DNA of 64,000 nt from assembly GCA_900491605.1 (NCBI GenBank), contig UESW01003878.1:1406602-1470601 (forward strand), in the 5' to 3' direction. Positions 47,430 through 57,048 of this stretch are shown here, piece after piece; position 1 is the first letter of the stretch; each line of letters opens with the position of its first letter. Made by a program: the position numbers and the translations under genes. Below the pieces are notes generated by a model. It ran no database searches. It worked only from the letters and a program-made list of their open reading frames with translations, and had not been told where the DNA came from. This DNA is from Calamus simplicifolius. Its lineage: Eukaryota > Streptophyta > Magnoliopsida > Arecales > Arecaceae.

Positions 47430-48741
47430 TATAGCAATTGTGAATGTAAAATCCCAAGGATAACAAAAGGTGCTGCCAAAAACAATATTCCAACAATGGT
47501 AAAGGCATATAGAGGTAACATATATTGAATATTTGGTAACAATTGCAATCATAGTATCAAGTGGCAAAATAAGACAATTATGTAACCAAACATATCAAAT
47601 CACAAGTCAAAATGTAACAGTTGTAACCTCAACTAATTATTGGAAAAACTTGTGCATTGTACAAGCATATTTGAAGTGCATTTTCACTTAATAATTGTGC
47701 ATTGTATAGGCAAGCTTAACTGAATGGCATTGAATTGCATTCAATATTTTCAATTGAATTGCAGTCATTGAAGACTTTTGTCGAACACTTGGTAAGCATT
47801 GTATCAAATAGGAATTCTATGGCCAATTCCACTCAATAATGAAACCAAGTCAAGTAATGATATTATCCAGCAATTCAATGGAATTCGATTAATGCAAAAT
47901 TTAAGAAGAAAGTGTAGAAAGTACTTCCTACCAATTTTTCTCAGCAATTCTAAGGAACCTCCGGTGAGTCAATGGCGTCCTACAAATTCCAACGGCATCA
48001 AGAAGCTCAGAGTGTTGTGACACATATACCAAAGAATTGGCAATTATGGTACCACTAGCTGCCACCGCTGGAACTCCAATTCCTGGGAAAGTTGAATCAC
48101 CACAGCAAAAGCGCTGTGGGATAGGTGTTGAATGACCAGGGAATGTGGCTTCTCCTGCTTTTATAGCTGGGCCATATGTTCCTCTGTTCCTTCTAAGGAA
48201 CCTCCGGTAACTATTTTTGTGCAGGTCCAAAATCACGCCCGTGAAATTTAAGATAACGGGCGTGATATTCACTGTTAATTGCAACTCTCAGGAGACCATA
48301 TCACGGGCATGATATTTAATATCACGGGCGTGATATTGACTGAGACTATGAATTTCACACCCGTTATTTCCAATATAACGACTGTTATTTTGTCTGTGAA
48401 CATTTGTGTCTCTGGAGGTAAAATAACGCCCGTTATTTTGAAAATAACGGTCGTTATGTTGTCTGAGAAAATACAACTCTCAGGAATTCAAATCACGGCT
48501 GTGATATTGAATATCACAGCTGTGATTTTCAGTGTTTTACCTCATAAAATCTTCTAAGTCCCAAATTGCTTGTACTTGCAAACAAACATAAATAAACACA
48601 TTAAAAACACAACAAACATAACTAAATAGAATTAAAAACACTGAAATTAACAACAAACACAAATAAAAACATAGATGATGTTAGGGTGCCTCCTAACAAG
48701 CGCTTGATTTATAGTCGTTAGCTCGACTTTCACTAGCAAAT
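47430..48741 (-). other. Athila spacer between gag-pol and extra ORF
   Basis: 1.3 kb without a supported gene. AAGGAACCTCCGGT occurs twice (47952 and 48197), bounding about 245 bases. The palindrome array 48230-48529 lies next to pol. Confidence 0.6.
48230..48529. repeat. Array of five ~40-bp palindromes
   Basis: Palindromes centred near 48250, 48318, 48373, 48440 and 48510. The last reads AAATCACGGCTGTGATATTG then AATATCACAGCTGTGATTT; the others use ATCACGGGCGTGAT or ATAACGCCCGTTAT arms. Spacing is 60-70 bases. They would form strong hairpins in RNA. Confidence 0.9.
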
Positions 48742-51700
48742 TTAGGGGTCTTCCAAGTCCACAATGGACTTGTTTGATGGAAATACTCCTCCAAAATATG
48801 GCTTGAGACGATGTCCATTGACTTTGAAGGTTCCCTTCTCATGGTGTGATATCTCTACAGCACCATGAGGAAAAATTTCCTTAACAATAAATGGACCCGA
48901 CCATCTTGACTTGAGTTTTCCTGGAAAAAGTCTAAGTCTTGAATTGTATAGTAAGACTTGGTCACCAACTTGTAAATCTTTCTTGACAATATGCTTGTCA
49001 TGCCATTTCTTTGTGCGTTCCTTATAAATTCTTGCATTCTCATATGCATAAAGACGCATCTCATCCAATTCATTCAATTGAAGGATTCTCTTCTCTCCTG
49101 TTGCCTGTGGATCAAAATTTAAATATTTAGTAGCCCAAAATGCCTTATGTTGTAATTCCACAGGTAAATGACAAGATTTACCATAAACTAACAAATATGG
49201 AGACATACCTATAGGTGTTTTATATGCAGTTCTGTATGCCCATAATGCATCATCTAACTTAAGAGACCAATCCTTCCTAGATTGACTAACAGTCTTCTCA
49301 AGGATCCTTTTCAATTCCTTATTTGAAATTTCCACTTGACCACTTGTTTGTGGGTGATAAGGTGTACTAATTTTATGCTTCACATCATATTTAGCAAGGA
49401 GACGCTCAAATTGTGCATTACAAAAATGTGTTCCCCTATCACTAATTATGGTACGTGGTGTGCCAAATCGTGTGAAAATTTTCTTAAGGAAATTGACCAC
49501 TCTTCTAGCATCATTAGTAGGTAAAGCAATTGCTTCCACCCATTTAGACACATAGTCAACAGCAACTAGAATATACTTATTTCCATAAGAATTAGGGAAG
49601 GGTCCCATGAAATCTATTCCCCATACATCAAATATTTCACATACAAGGATACCACTCAAAGGCATTTCATGCAATTTAGAGATGTTACCTGTTCTTTGAC
49701 ATTTATCACAAGTCATGACATACCTATGAGCATCCTTAAACAATGTGGGCCAATAGAAACCTGATTGTAAAATTTTAGCAGCGGTTCTTGAAGCACCATA
49801 GTGTCCTCCAGCCTCTTTATCATGGCAATAACTGAGTATGGACTCGAATTCATAGTCTGGAACACACCTTCTTATTACACCATCTGCACAAATCTTATAC
49901 AAGAAAGGATCTTCCCAAATATAGTACTTAATATCAGAAAAGAATTTCTTCTTTTGCTGATATGTCATATCATATGGGAGTGAATTAGCTGCCAAATAGT
50001 TAGCAAAATCCGCAAACCAAGGATAGTTTAATACCTTAACAGCATACAATTTCTCATCTGGGAAATTTTCCTCAATGGCATCTTCAAGGAATTGTTCGAA
50101 GTCTGGATTCTCAAGCCTTGAAAGATGATCAGCTGCAAGATTTTCTGCTCCCTTCTTGTTCTTAATCTCAAGATCAAACTCTTGAAGCAACAAAATCCAT
50201 CTGATTAACCTTGGCTTTGCATCTTTCTTCGCCAACAAGTACCTCAATGCTGAATGGTCTGTATACACTTTCACTTTAGACAAAATCAAATATGATCTGA
50301 ATTTGTCAAAGGCATACACTACAGCTAGCAACTCCTTCTCAGTTGTTGTGTAATTTTGTTGAGTAGGATTAAGTGTTTTGCTAGCATAGTATATAGGCTG
50401 AAAGTGTTTGTCTCTCCTTTGACCCAAAACAGCTCCCACTGCATAGTCACTTGCATCACACATCAACTCAAATGGAAGATTCCAATCAGGTGCTACCATA
50501 ATAGGTGCACTTATCAACTTCTCCTTCAAAATCTTGAATGATTCAAGGCACTCCTCTGTCATCTCAAAAGGAACATCCTTTTGAAGTAAGTTCGTCAATG
50601 GCCTTGCAATCTTAGAGAAATCTTTGATAAATCTCCTGTAAAAACCAGCATGCCCTAGAAAACTCCTCACTGTCTTCACTGAAGTTGGTGGTGGGATCTT
50701 CTCAATTGCTTCAATCTTTGCTCTATCCACTTCAATTCCTTTACTTGAAATTTTGTGACCTAACACAATTCCATCCTTTACCATGAAATGACATTTCTCC
50801 CAATTCAACACCAAGTTTGTCTCTTCACATCTTTGAAGTACTTTATTCAAATTATTAAGACAAACATCAAATGAACACCCAAATACCGAAAAATCATCCA
50901 TGAACACCTCCATATAATTCTCCACCATATCAGCAAAAATAGCCATCATACATCTTTGAAATGTTGCTGGAGCATTACATAATCCAAATGGCATCCTCCT
51001 ATAGGCAAAGGTACCATAAGGACATGTAAATGTCGTCTTCTCTTGGTCGTCTGGTGCAATTGGAATCTGAAAATACCCTGAATACCCATCCAAGAAACAG
51101 TAGTAATCATGACCAGCCAACCTTTCTAACATTTGATCAATGAAAGGAAGAGGAAAATGATCCTTCCTTGTAGCATCATTGAGTCTCCGGTAATCTATGC
51201 AAACCCTCCAACTGGTCACTGTTCTTGTAGGAACCAACTCATTCTTTTCATTAGGAACTACAGTCATACCACCCTTCTTTGGCACCACTTGAACTGGACT
51301 CACCCAAGGGCTATCTGAAATTGGGTATATAATTCCAGCATCCAACAATTTGATAACCTCCTTCTTCACTACCTCCTTCATATTAGGATTGAGTCTCCTT
51401 TGAGGTTGAATTACTGATTTGTGAAGCTCCTCCATAAGAATTTTATGAGTACAAAAAGAGGGATTGATACCCTTAATATCAGCAATCTTCCAAGCTATAG
51501 CCCTTTTCCTTCTTCTCAGCACTCTAATCAACTTCTTTTCTTGCAAATCAGTCAACAAAGCTGAGATTATCACCGGTAACTTAGAATCATCCTCCAAAAA
51601 TATATACTTCAAATGTGAAGGAAGAGGCTTTAATTCCAGAGTTGGTGCTTCCTCAATAGATGGTTTGGACTTTTTCACTTCCGATCTTTCAATAACTTCA

Positions 51701-54018
51701 AATCTACATGCTTGTTCATTTGAAACAAATGGTCTCCCTTCCAACAACGCTGCCATCTCTATTGCATCTTCATCACTTTCATAAATTTCTTCTCCTTGAA
51801 TGATGCTTCTCTCTAATGGATCTCCTTGAGCATTTTCCTGAAAAGCATCTTCCACAACCCGATCAAGTGTATCAATCATGAAACAAGAATCATCATGTTG
51901 TGATGCATGATTTAGTGCATTTGACATATTAAAAACAACTTTTTCATCCCCAGCTTTTAAAATCAATTTCCCTTGTTGAACATCTATCATGGCTCCACCT
52001 GTAGCCAAGAAAGGTCTACCTAATATGATGGGAACTTCAAAATCTTCTTCCATGTCAAGCACTACAAAATCAACTGGAAAAATAAACTTATCCACTTTCA
52101 CTAAAACATCTTCAATGATTCCCCTTGGATATTTAATGGACCTATCAGCCAATAACAAAGACACTCTAGTAGGTTTTGGCTCACCTAATCCAAGTTTAGC
52201 ATAAACTGAATATGGCATTAAGTTTATACTTGCACCCAAGTCACACAAGGCTTTACTGATAGGAAGTTTTCCTATTGTGTATGGAATGGTAAAACTACCA
52301 GGATCTTTCAATTTTTGAGGAAGTTTGTTTTGCAAAATGGCTGAACATTCCTCATTTAAACAAACAGTAGACACATCCTCAATTTTCCTTTTGTTTGAAA
52401 GAATGTCTTTCAAAAACTTTGCATATGAAGGCATTTGTTGTAATGCATCTATAAATGGAATATTGATATGCAATTGCTTGAAAAGTTCAAGAAATTTACC
52501 AAATTGTTTATCAAGCTTGTGATGCTTGAGCCTATCTGGATAAGGAACTTTTGGCTTGTAAGGTTGAACTTTTTCAGCTTCTTCCTCTTTGTCCTTCTCT
52601 TGAATCTCTTCTTTCTTTTCTTCTTGCACATCATCTTCCTTTTGTTGAACTCCAGTCTTAATTCCTTTTTGACCCACTTCCTCAAGTTCTTTTCCACTCC
52701 TTAAAGTGACAGCTTTGACTTGCTCTTTTGGATTAGTTTCTGTGTTGCTAGGAAAAGTGCCCTTTTGCCTTTCGGTCATCATCTTTGCCAATTGCCCAAT
52801 CTGATTCTCCAAATTCTTCAATGAAGCCTCTTGGTTGTGCATTCTTTGATTCGTGGCTAACATGAATTTAGCCAAAATATCTTCCGTAGTTGGCTTCTTC
52901 TCACTTTGCTCAAATCCAGGTGGAGGTGGTTTTGGAGCATTTGGCGCACTCCAATTGAAATTGGGATGATTCCTCCATCCAGGGTTGAAAGTGTTGGAAT
53001 ATGGATTGTGATTCCTTTGAGGCCTTTGAAAGTTTCCAACATAATCCACATGTTCTGGTTGAAATGGATTTCCGGTTTCACAATCAATATTCCTATGATC
53101 ACCACCACAAAAATCACAAATCACATTACTTGTGCTAGTGCCCATATGGTCAATCTTCTTATTCAGCAATTCCATTTGGGTTGTTAGAGATGCTATCACA
53201 TCCACATTGTTCACCCCTGAAGCTCTCCTATTAGACCTCTCTGATTGCCATTGGTAGCTATTAGTTGCCATTTCATCAATCAAGTTGAAAGCATCAGTTG
53301 GCCTCTTGTTACATATGCTACCTCCCGCTGCGGCATCCAAAATGGCTTTAATAGCATTTGTCAACCCATTATAGAATGTGAACACTTGCATCCAAACTGG
53401 CAAACCATGATGAGGAACCTTTCTCAAAAGATCCCTATATCTTTCCCAAGCTTCATTAAGTGACTCTTGATCCATTTGAATAAATGTGGTGATGTCATTC
53501 CTCAACTTCGCTGTTTTGGAAGGTGGAAAGTACTTGGTGAGAAACTTTTCAACCATCATTGTCCAAGTAGTGATTGAACCTGGAAGCAATGAATTCAACC
53601 AAGCCTTAGCTCGATCCCTCAACGAAAATGGAAAAAGGCGAAGTCTGATTGCATCCTCCGTCACTCCATTGTGCTTGAAAGTATCACAAATTTGCAAAAA
53701 ATTTGTCAAATGAGCATGTGGATCCTCACTAGGCAAACCTCCAAATTGGACTGAAGTCTGAATCATTGTGATTATTGCAGGCTTGATCTCAAAGTTGTTG
53801 GCTTGAATAGGAGGTCTAGAAATGCTTGAAGTCAACTCCTCCATATTTGGCCTAGCATAATCCATCATAGTCCTTTGTTGAGGACCTTGCTCTTCCGCCA
53901 TGATTAGCTTCACAAGTTTCTTTGCTTCCTTTGGTGCTTTATTCCTAAAATGGAAAGTTCTTTCAATCTCCGAATCAAATTCGAATAAGTCTTCTTTAAG
54001 CCCCCGAGTTGGGGTCAT
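48742..54018 (-). CDS. Athila gag-pol polyprotein
   Basis: One uninterrupted frame of 1758 codons. The ATG at 54018 (MTPTRGLKEDLF) is preferred over a TTG six bases upstream. Gag (about 1-480) has the Athila block DPHAHLTNFLQICDTFKHNG and RLRLFPFSLRDRAKAWL, and a knuckle CDFCGGDHRNIDC (CX2CX3HX4C). The protease has LCDLGASINLMP (DLG in place of DSG) and VPIILGRPFLATGG. RT has YSGYFQIPIAP and active site FMDD (VFMDDFSVFG). RNase H carries TTTEKELLAVVYAFDKF. Integrase follows with H-H-C-C (HYGASRTA, CDKCQRTG) and D-D-E (WGIDFMGPFP, SDRGTHFCN, HPQTSGQVE). It makes the particle, protease, replicase and integrase. All catalytic motifs are present, so this copy may be competent. Confidence 0.95.
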   Translation of the reverse strand: MTPTRGLKEDLFEFDSEIERTFHFRNKAPKEAKKLVKLIMAEEQGPQQRTMMDYARPNMEELTSSISRPPIQANNFEIKPAIITMIQTSVQFGGLPSEDPHAHLTNFLQICDTFKHNGVTEDAIRLRLFPFSLRDRAKAWLNSLLPGSITTWTMMVEKFLTKYFPPSKTAKLRNDITTFIQMDQESLNEAWERYRDLLRKVPHHGLPVWMQVFTFYNGLTNAIKAILDAAAGGSICNKRPTDAFNLIDEMATNSYQWQSERSNRRASGVNNVDVIASLTTQMELLNKKIDHMGTSTSNVICDFCGGDHRNIDCETGNPFQPEHVDYVGNFQRPQRNHNPYSNTFNPGWRNHPNFNWSAPNAPKPPPPGFEQSEKKPTTEDILAKFMLATNQRMHNQEASLKNLENQIGQLAKMMTERQKGTFPSNTETNPKEQVKAVTLRSGKELEEVGQKGIKTGVQQKEDDVQEEKKEEIQEKDKEEEAEKVQPYKPKVPYPDRLKHHKLDKQFGKFLELFKQLHINIPFIDALQQMPSYAKFLKDILSNKRKIEDVSTVCLNEECSAILQNKLPQKLKDPGSFTIPYTIGKLPISKALCDLGASINLMPYSVYAKLGLGEPKPTRVSLLLADRSIKYPRGIIEDVLVKVDKFIFPVDFVVLDMEEDFEVPIILGRPFLATGGAMIDVQQGKLILKAGDEKVVFNMSNALNHASQHDDSCFMIDTLDRVVEDAFQENAQGDPLERSIIQGEEIYESDEDAIEMAALLEGRPFVSNEQACRFEVIERSEVKKSKPSIEEAPTLELKPLPSHLKYIFLEDDSKLPVIISALLTDLQEKKLIRVLRRRKRAIAWKIADIKGINPSFCTHKILMEELHKSVIQPQRRLNPNMKEVVKKEVIKLLDAGIIYPISDSPWVSPVQVVPKKGGMTVVPNEKNELVPTRTVTSWRVCIDYRRLNDATRKDHFPLPFIDQMLERLAGHDYYCFLDGYSGYFQIPIAPDDQEKTTFTCPYGTFAYRRMPFGLCNAPATFQRCMMAIFADMVENYMEVFMDDFSVFGCSFDVCLNNLNKVLQRCEETNLVLNWEKCHFMVKDGIVLGHKISSKGIEVDRAKIEAIEKIPPPTSVKTVRSFLGHAGFYRRFIKDFSKIARPLTNLLQKDVPFEMTEECLESFKILKEKLISAPIMVAPDWNLPFELMCDASDYAVGAVLGQRRDKHFQPIYYASKTLNPTQQNYTTTEKELLAVVYAFDKFRSYLILSKVKVYTDHSALRYLLAKKDAKPRLIRWILLLQEFDLEIKNKKGAENLAADHLSRLENPDFEQFLEDAIEENFPDEKLYAVKVLNYPWFADFANYLAANSLPYDMTYQQKKKFFSDIKYYIWEDPFLYKICADGVIRRCVPDYEFESILSYCHDKEAGGHYGASRTAAKILQSGFYWPTLFKDAHRYVMTCDKCQRTGNISKLHEMPLSGILVCEIFDVWGIDFMGPFPNSYGNKYILVAVDYVSKWVEAIALPTNDARRVVNFLKKIFTRFGTPRTIISDRGTHFCNAQFERLLAKYDVKHKISTPYHPQTSGQVEISNKELKRILEKTVSQSRKDWSLKLDDALWAYRTAYKTPIGMSPYLLVYGKSCHLPVELQHKAFWATKYLNFDPQATGEKRILQLNELDEMRLYAYENARIYKERTKKWHDKHIVKKDLQVGDQVLLYNSRLRLFPGKLKSRWSGPFIVKEIFPHGAVEISHHEKGTFKVNGHRLKPYFGGVFPSNKSIVDLEDP

Positions 54019-54138
54019 AGACAACTCGAAACCTGAAATGAAAATTGCAAAACAATGGAAAAGTAAACTAAAACAATGGAAAAGTAAATAACGATTAAAT
54101 TAACAAAACTTTTGTTTTTCCTAATATCACTAAATTAG

Positions 54139-54156
54139 TCCCCGGCAACGGCGCCA
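54139..54156 (-). other. Athila primer binding site (tRNA-Asp)
   Basis: Minus strand TGGCGCCGTTGCCGGGGA, complementary to the 3' end of plant tRNA-Asp as I know it; six bases after the 5' LTR end. Asp PBS is typical of Athila and Tat elements. Confidence 0.9.
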
Positions 54157-54162
54157 AAAACT

Positions 54163-55467
54163 TGTTGCTACTAAATCACTAGCAAGTGCACTAGTCGCTC
54201 AAGTAATATAATGATGAATAGAGTATCGTCCCACGAAGACTAATTAATGACTACTAGTATTATACTAAGTTCCATTATCTAATCAATCAAAACAATGGAA
54301 TTATAAGAATTAAATTAAATCCTAAAATTAACTAAAGTTACCAATTGAAATAAGGATTAAAAATGCAATTAACAAAAGCACTAGAATATGCACTTCTTCT
54401 AGCATATTTAATGTATTATAACATGCTTCATTTCAATTAAAAGATCTCATATCATGCACCGGCGTAATTCCCTATTGCGATGAATGGGCTCTCTCGAGTT
54501 ATCACTCAACTATAATTAAATAATTAATTAATATATCTCTATACTAATTAATCACTTAATTATGCTTTAAGTTCAATGGAATTCCCTAATGAAACTTTAT
54601 CCTCTAAAATCTCATTACCAAATAAATTATAAGGTCATATCTCTATGCCTTACAATCCATTGTCTTAATTGTTTATCCATTCATATAGCTCTTTCTCAAG
54701 TTACATACATGAATTAAAATCAATAAAGAGTTGATCAATCTCCCTAAGCATTAAGAACACAATTAAGACATACATGAACATAAGACTTAATTGAAATGGA
54801 AACACATCATATATACGTCAACATACTAGAATCCATACATATTCTAGTGGAGAATGTTTAGTTCCCCATGAAAACAAAGAAACTGATTACATAGATGGAA
54901 GTATGAAACATTGTTTTCAAAGAAGGAAGGAAATTACAACCAAGATGAACTTTGATCTTCAATCCTACTTCTTGATTCCTTGATCCTTTGTTTGTGCTTG
55001 TTTCTTGTCACTTTTTCTCCTCCAGAAATCTCTGTAATTCTTCTCTCCAAAGACCCTTTTATATCCCCCTCTTCATGTGTCAATTAACCTCCAATAACTT
55101 CCCCGAAATGGTTGGTTATTGGAAGTTATTTCAATTTCACCACCAAATATCATGGCTGTGAAATCTGGTGGTGATATCTGCTGGGAATTTCACCACCAGA
55201 TTTCATGGCTGTGAAATCAAGTGGTGATATTTAAATGGTGAAAATTTTACGTAGGATAATTGTTGAGAATTTCACCACCAATTATCATGGCAGTGAAATC
55301 TGGTGGTGATATTTGCTCTTTTTCTCCAATTTGCACTTTGATCCTTCAAATTGCAGAATCTTTAATTCTTTCCTGAAATAGCACAAAAATCAATACAAAG
55401 TCCTCAAATTATCAAAATAAAAATAATGAAATAAAGTATAAATTATATGCATAATTTATACTTATCA
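54163..55467 (-). repeat. Athila 5' LTR
   Basis: 1305 bp. It differs from 43275-44580 by eye at a C/T in TCTCTGYAAT, a one-base gap at TTTC-TACGTAGG, GATCCTYCAAA and AATACMAAGTCC. Confidence 0.96.
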
Positions 55468-57006
55468 CCGCGCAAGACTAGGGTGTCGTTTGCCATGAGC
55501 TAGGGTGTCGTCGCGCTAAAATCTTCGGTGTCGTTTCGCGAGCACTGGGTTGTCTTGTATGCTTCCGCCTTTCGGGTGTCGCCGCGCAAGACTAGGATGT
55601 CGTTTTCCATGAGCTAGGGTGTCGTCGCGCTAATTTCTTCGATGTCGTTTCGCGAGCACTGGGATGTCTCGTATGCTTCCGCCTTTCGGGTGTCGCCGCG
55701 CAAGACTAGGGTGTCGTTTGCCATGAGCTAGGGTGTCGTCGCGCTAAAATCTTCGGTGTCGTTTCGCGAGCACTGGGATGTCTCGTATGCTTCCGCCTTT
55801 GGGTGTCGCCGCGCAAGACTAGGGTATCGTTTGCCATGAGCTAGGGTGTCGTCGCGCTAAAATCTTCGGTGTCGTTTCGCGAGCACTGGGTTGTCTCGTA
55901 TGCTTCCGCCTTTCGGGTGTCGCCGCGCAAGACTAGGATGTCGTTTTCCATGAGCTAGGTGTCGTCGCGCTAATTTCTTCGATGTCGTTTCGCGAGCACT
56001 GGGATGTCTCGTATGCTTCCACCTTTCGGGTGTCGCCGCGCAAGACTAGGGTGTCGTTTGCCATGAGCTAGGGTGTCGTCGCGCTAAAATCTTCGGTATC
56101 GTTTCGCGAGCACTAGGATGTCTCGTATGCTTCCGCCTTTCGGGTGTCGCCGCGCAAGACTAGGGTGTCGTTTGCCATGAGCTAGGGTGTCGTCGCGCTA
56201 AAATCTTCGGTGTCGTTCGCGAGCACTGGGTTGTCTAGTATGCTTCCGCCTTTCGAGTGTCACCGCGCAAGACTAGGATGTTGTTTTCCATGAGCTAGGG
56301 TGTCGTCGCGCTAATTTCTTCGATATCGTTTCGCGAGCACTGGGATGTCTCGTATGCTTCCGCCTTTCGGGTGTCGCCGCGCAAGACTAAGGTGTCGTTT
56401 GCCATGAGCTAGGGTGTCGTCGCGCTAATTTCTTCGATATCGTTTTGTGAGCACTGGGATGTCTCGTATTCTTCCGCCTTTCGGGTGTCGCGCGCAAGAC
56501 TAGGATGTCGTTTTCCATGAGCTAGGGTGTCGTCGCGCTAATTTCTTCGATGTCGTTTCGTGAGCACTGGGATGTCTCGTATGCTTCCGCCTTTCGGGTG
56601 TCGCCGCGCAAGACTAGGGTGTCGTTTGCCATGAGCTAGGGTGTCGTCGCGCTAAAATCTTCGGTGTCGTTTCGCGAGCACTGGGATGTCTCGTATGCTT
56701 CCGCCTTTCGGGTGTCGCCGCGCAAGACTAGGGTGTCGTTTGCCATGAGCTAGGGTGTCGTCGCACTAAAATCTTCGGTGTCGTTTCGCGAGCACTGGGT
56801 TGTCTCGTATGCTTCCGCCTTTCGGGTGTCTCCGCGCAAGACTATGATGTCGTTTTTCATGAGCTAGAGTGTCGTCGCGCTAATTTCTTCGGAGTCGTTC
56901 GCGAGAACTGGGATGTCTCGTATGCTTCCGCCTTTCGGGTGTCGCCGCGCAAGACTAGGGTGTCGTTTGCCATGAGCTAGGGTGTCGTCGCGCTAAAATC
57001 TCATTT
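55468..57006 (-). repeat. Middle CGACACCC array, right part
   Basis: About 13 units of ~115 bp, same orientation and sequence as 42853-43274. Two unit subtypes alternate irregularly (GTCGTTTGCCATGAG with TAAAATCTTCGGTGTCG; GTCGTTTTCCATGAG with TAATTTCTTCGATGTCG). This implies amplification of a higher-order dimer or trimer. With the left part this gives about 17 units, ending 43 bases before the transposase stop codon. Confidence 0.94.
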
Positions 57007-57048
57007 ACGACCAAGCAACCATAATTCAAAAGTTACGACACCCGTGTT

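Larger units (their letters stand above)
43275..55467 (-). mobile_element. Athila-type Ty3/gypsy retrotransposon, 12.2 kb, very young
   Basis: LTRs 43275-44580 and 54163-55467, tRNA-Asp PBS, an uninterrupted gag-pol frame, a spacer, an extra ORF and two purine tracts, all on the minus strand. By eye the LTRs differ by three substitutions and one single-base indel over 1.3 kb. With a commonly used plant rate of 1.3e-8 per site per year that suggests an insertion of the order of 100,000 years or less. The gag sequence and Asp PBS place it in the Athila lineage. It sits within the middle CGACACCC array. Confidence 0.96.

Noticed and set aside
54139..54156. Match to tRNA-Asp suggesting a tRNA gene
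   Set aside because: Only the 3'-terminal 18 bases match, beside an LTR, so it is a primer binding site.
55468..57006. Regularly spaced repeats suggesting a CRISPR array
   Set aside because: The 'spacers' are themselves conserved between units and the host is a plant; it is a tandem repeat.
38209..57006. Arrays as FHY3/FAR1 binding-site (CACGCGC) clusters
   Set aside because: The exact CACGCGC word is not what repeats; the shared word is CGACACCC, so host FHY3-type binding is not supported.
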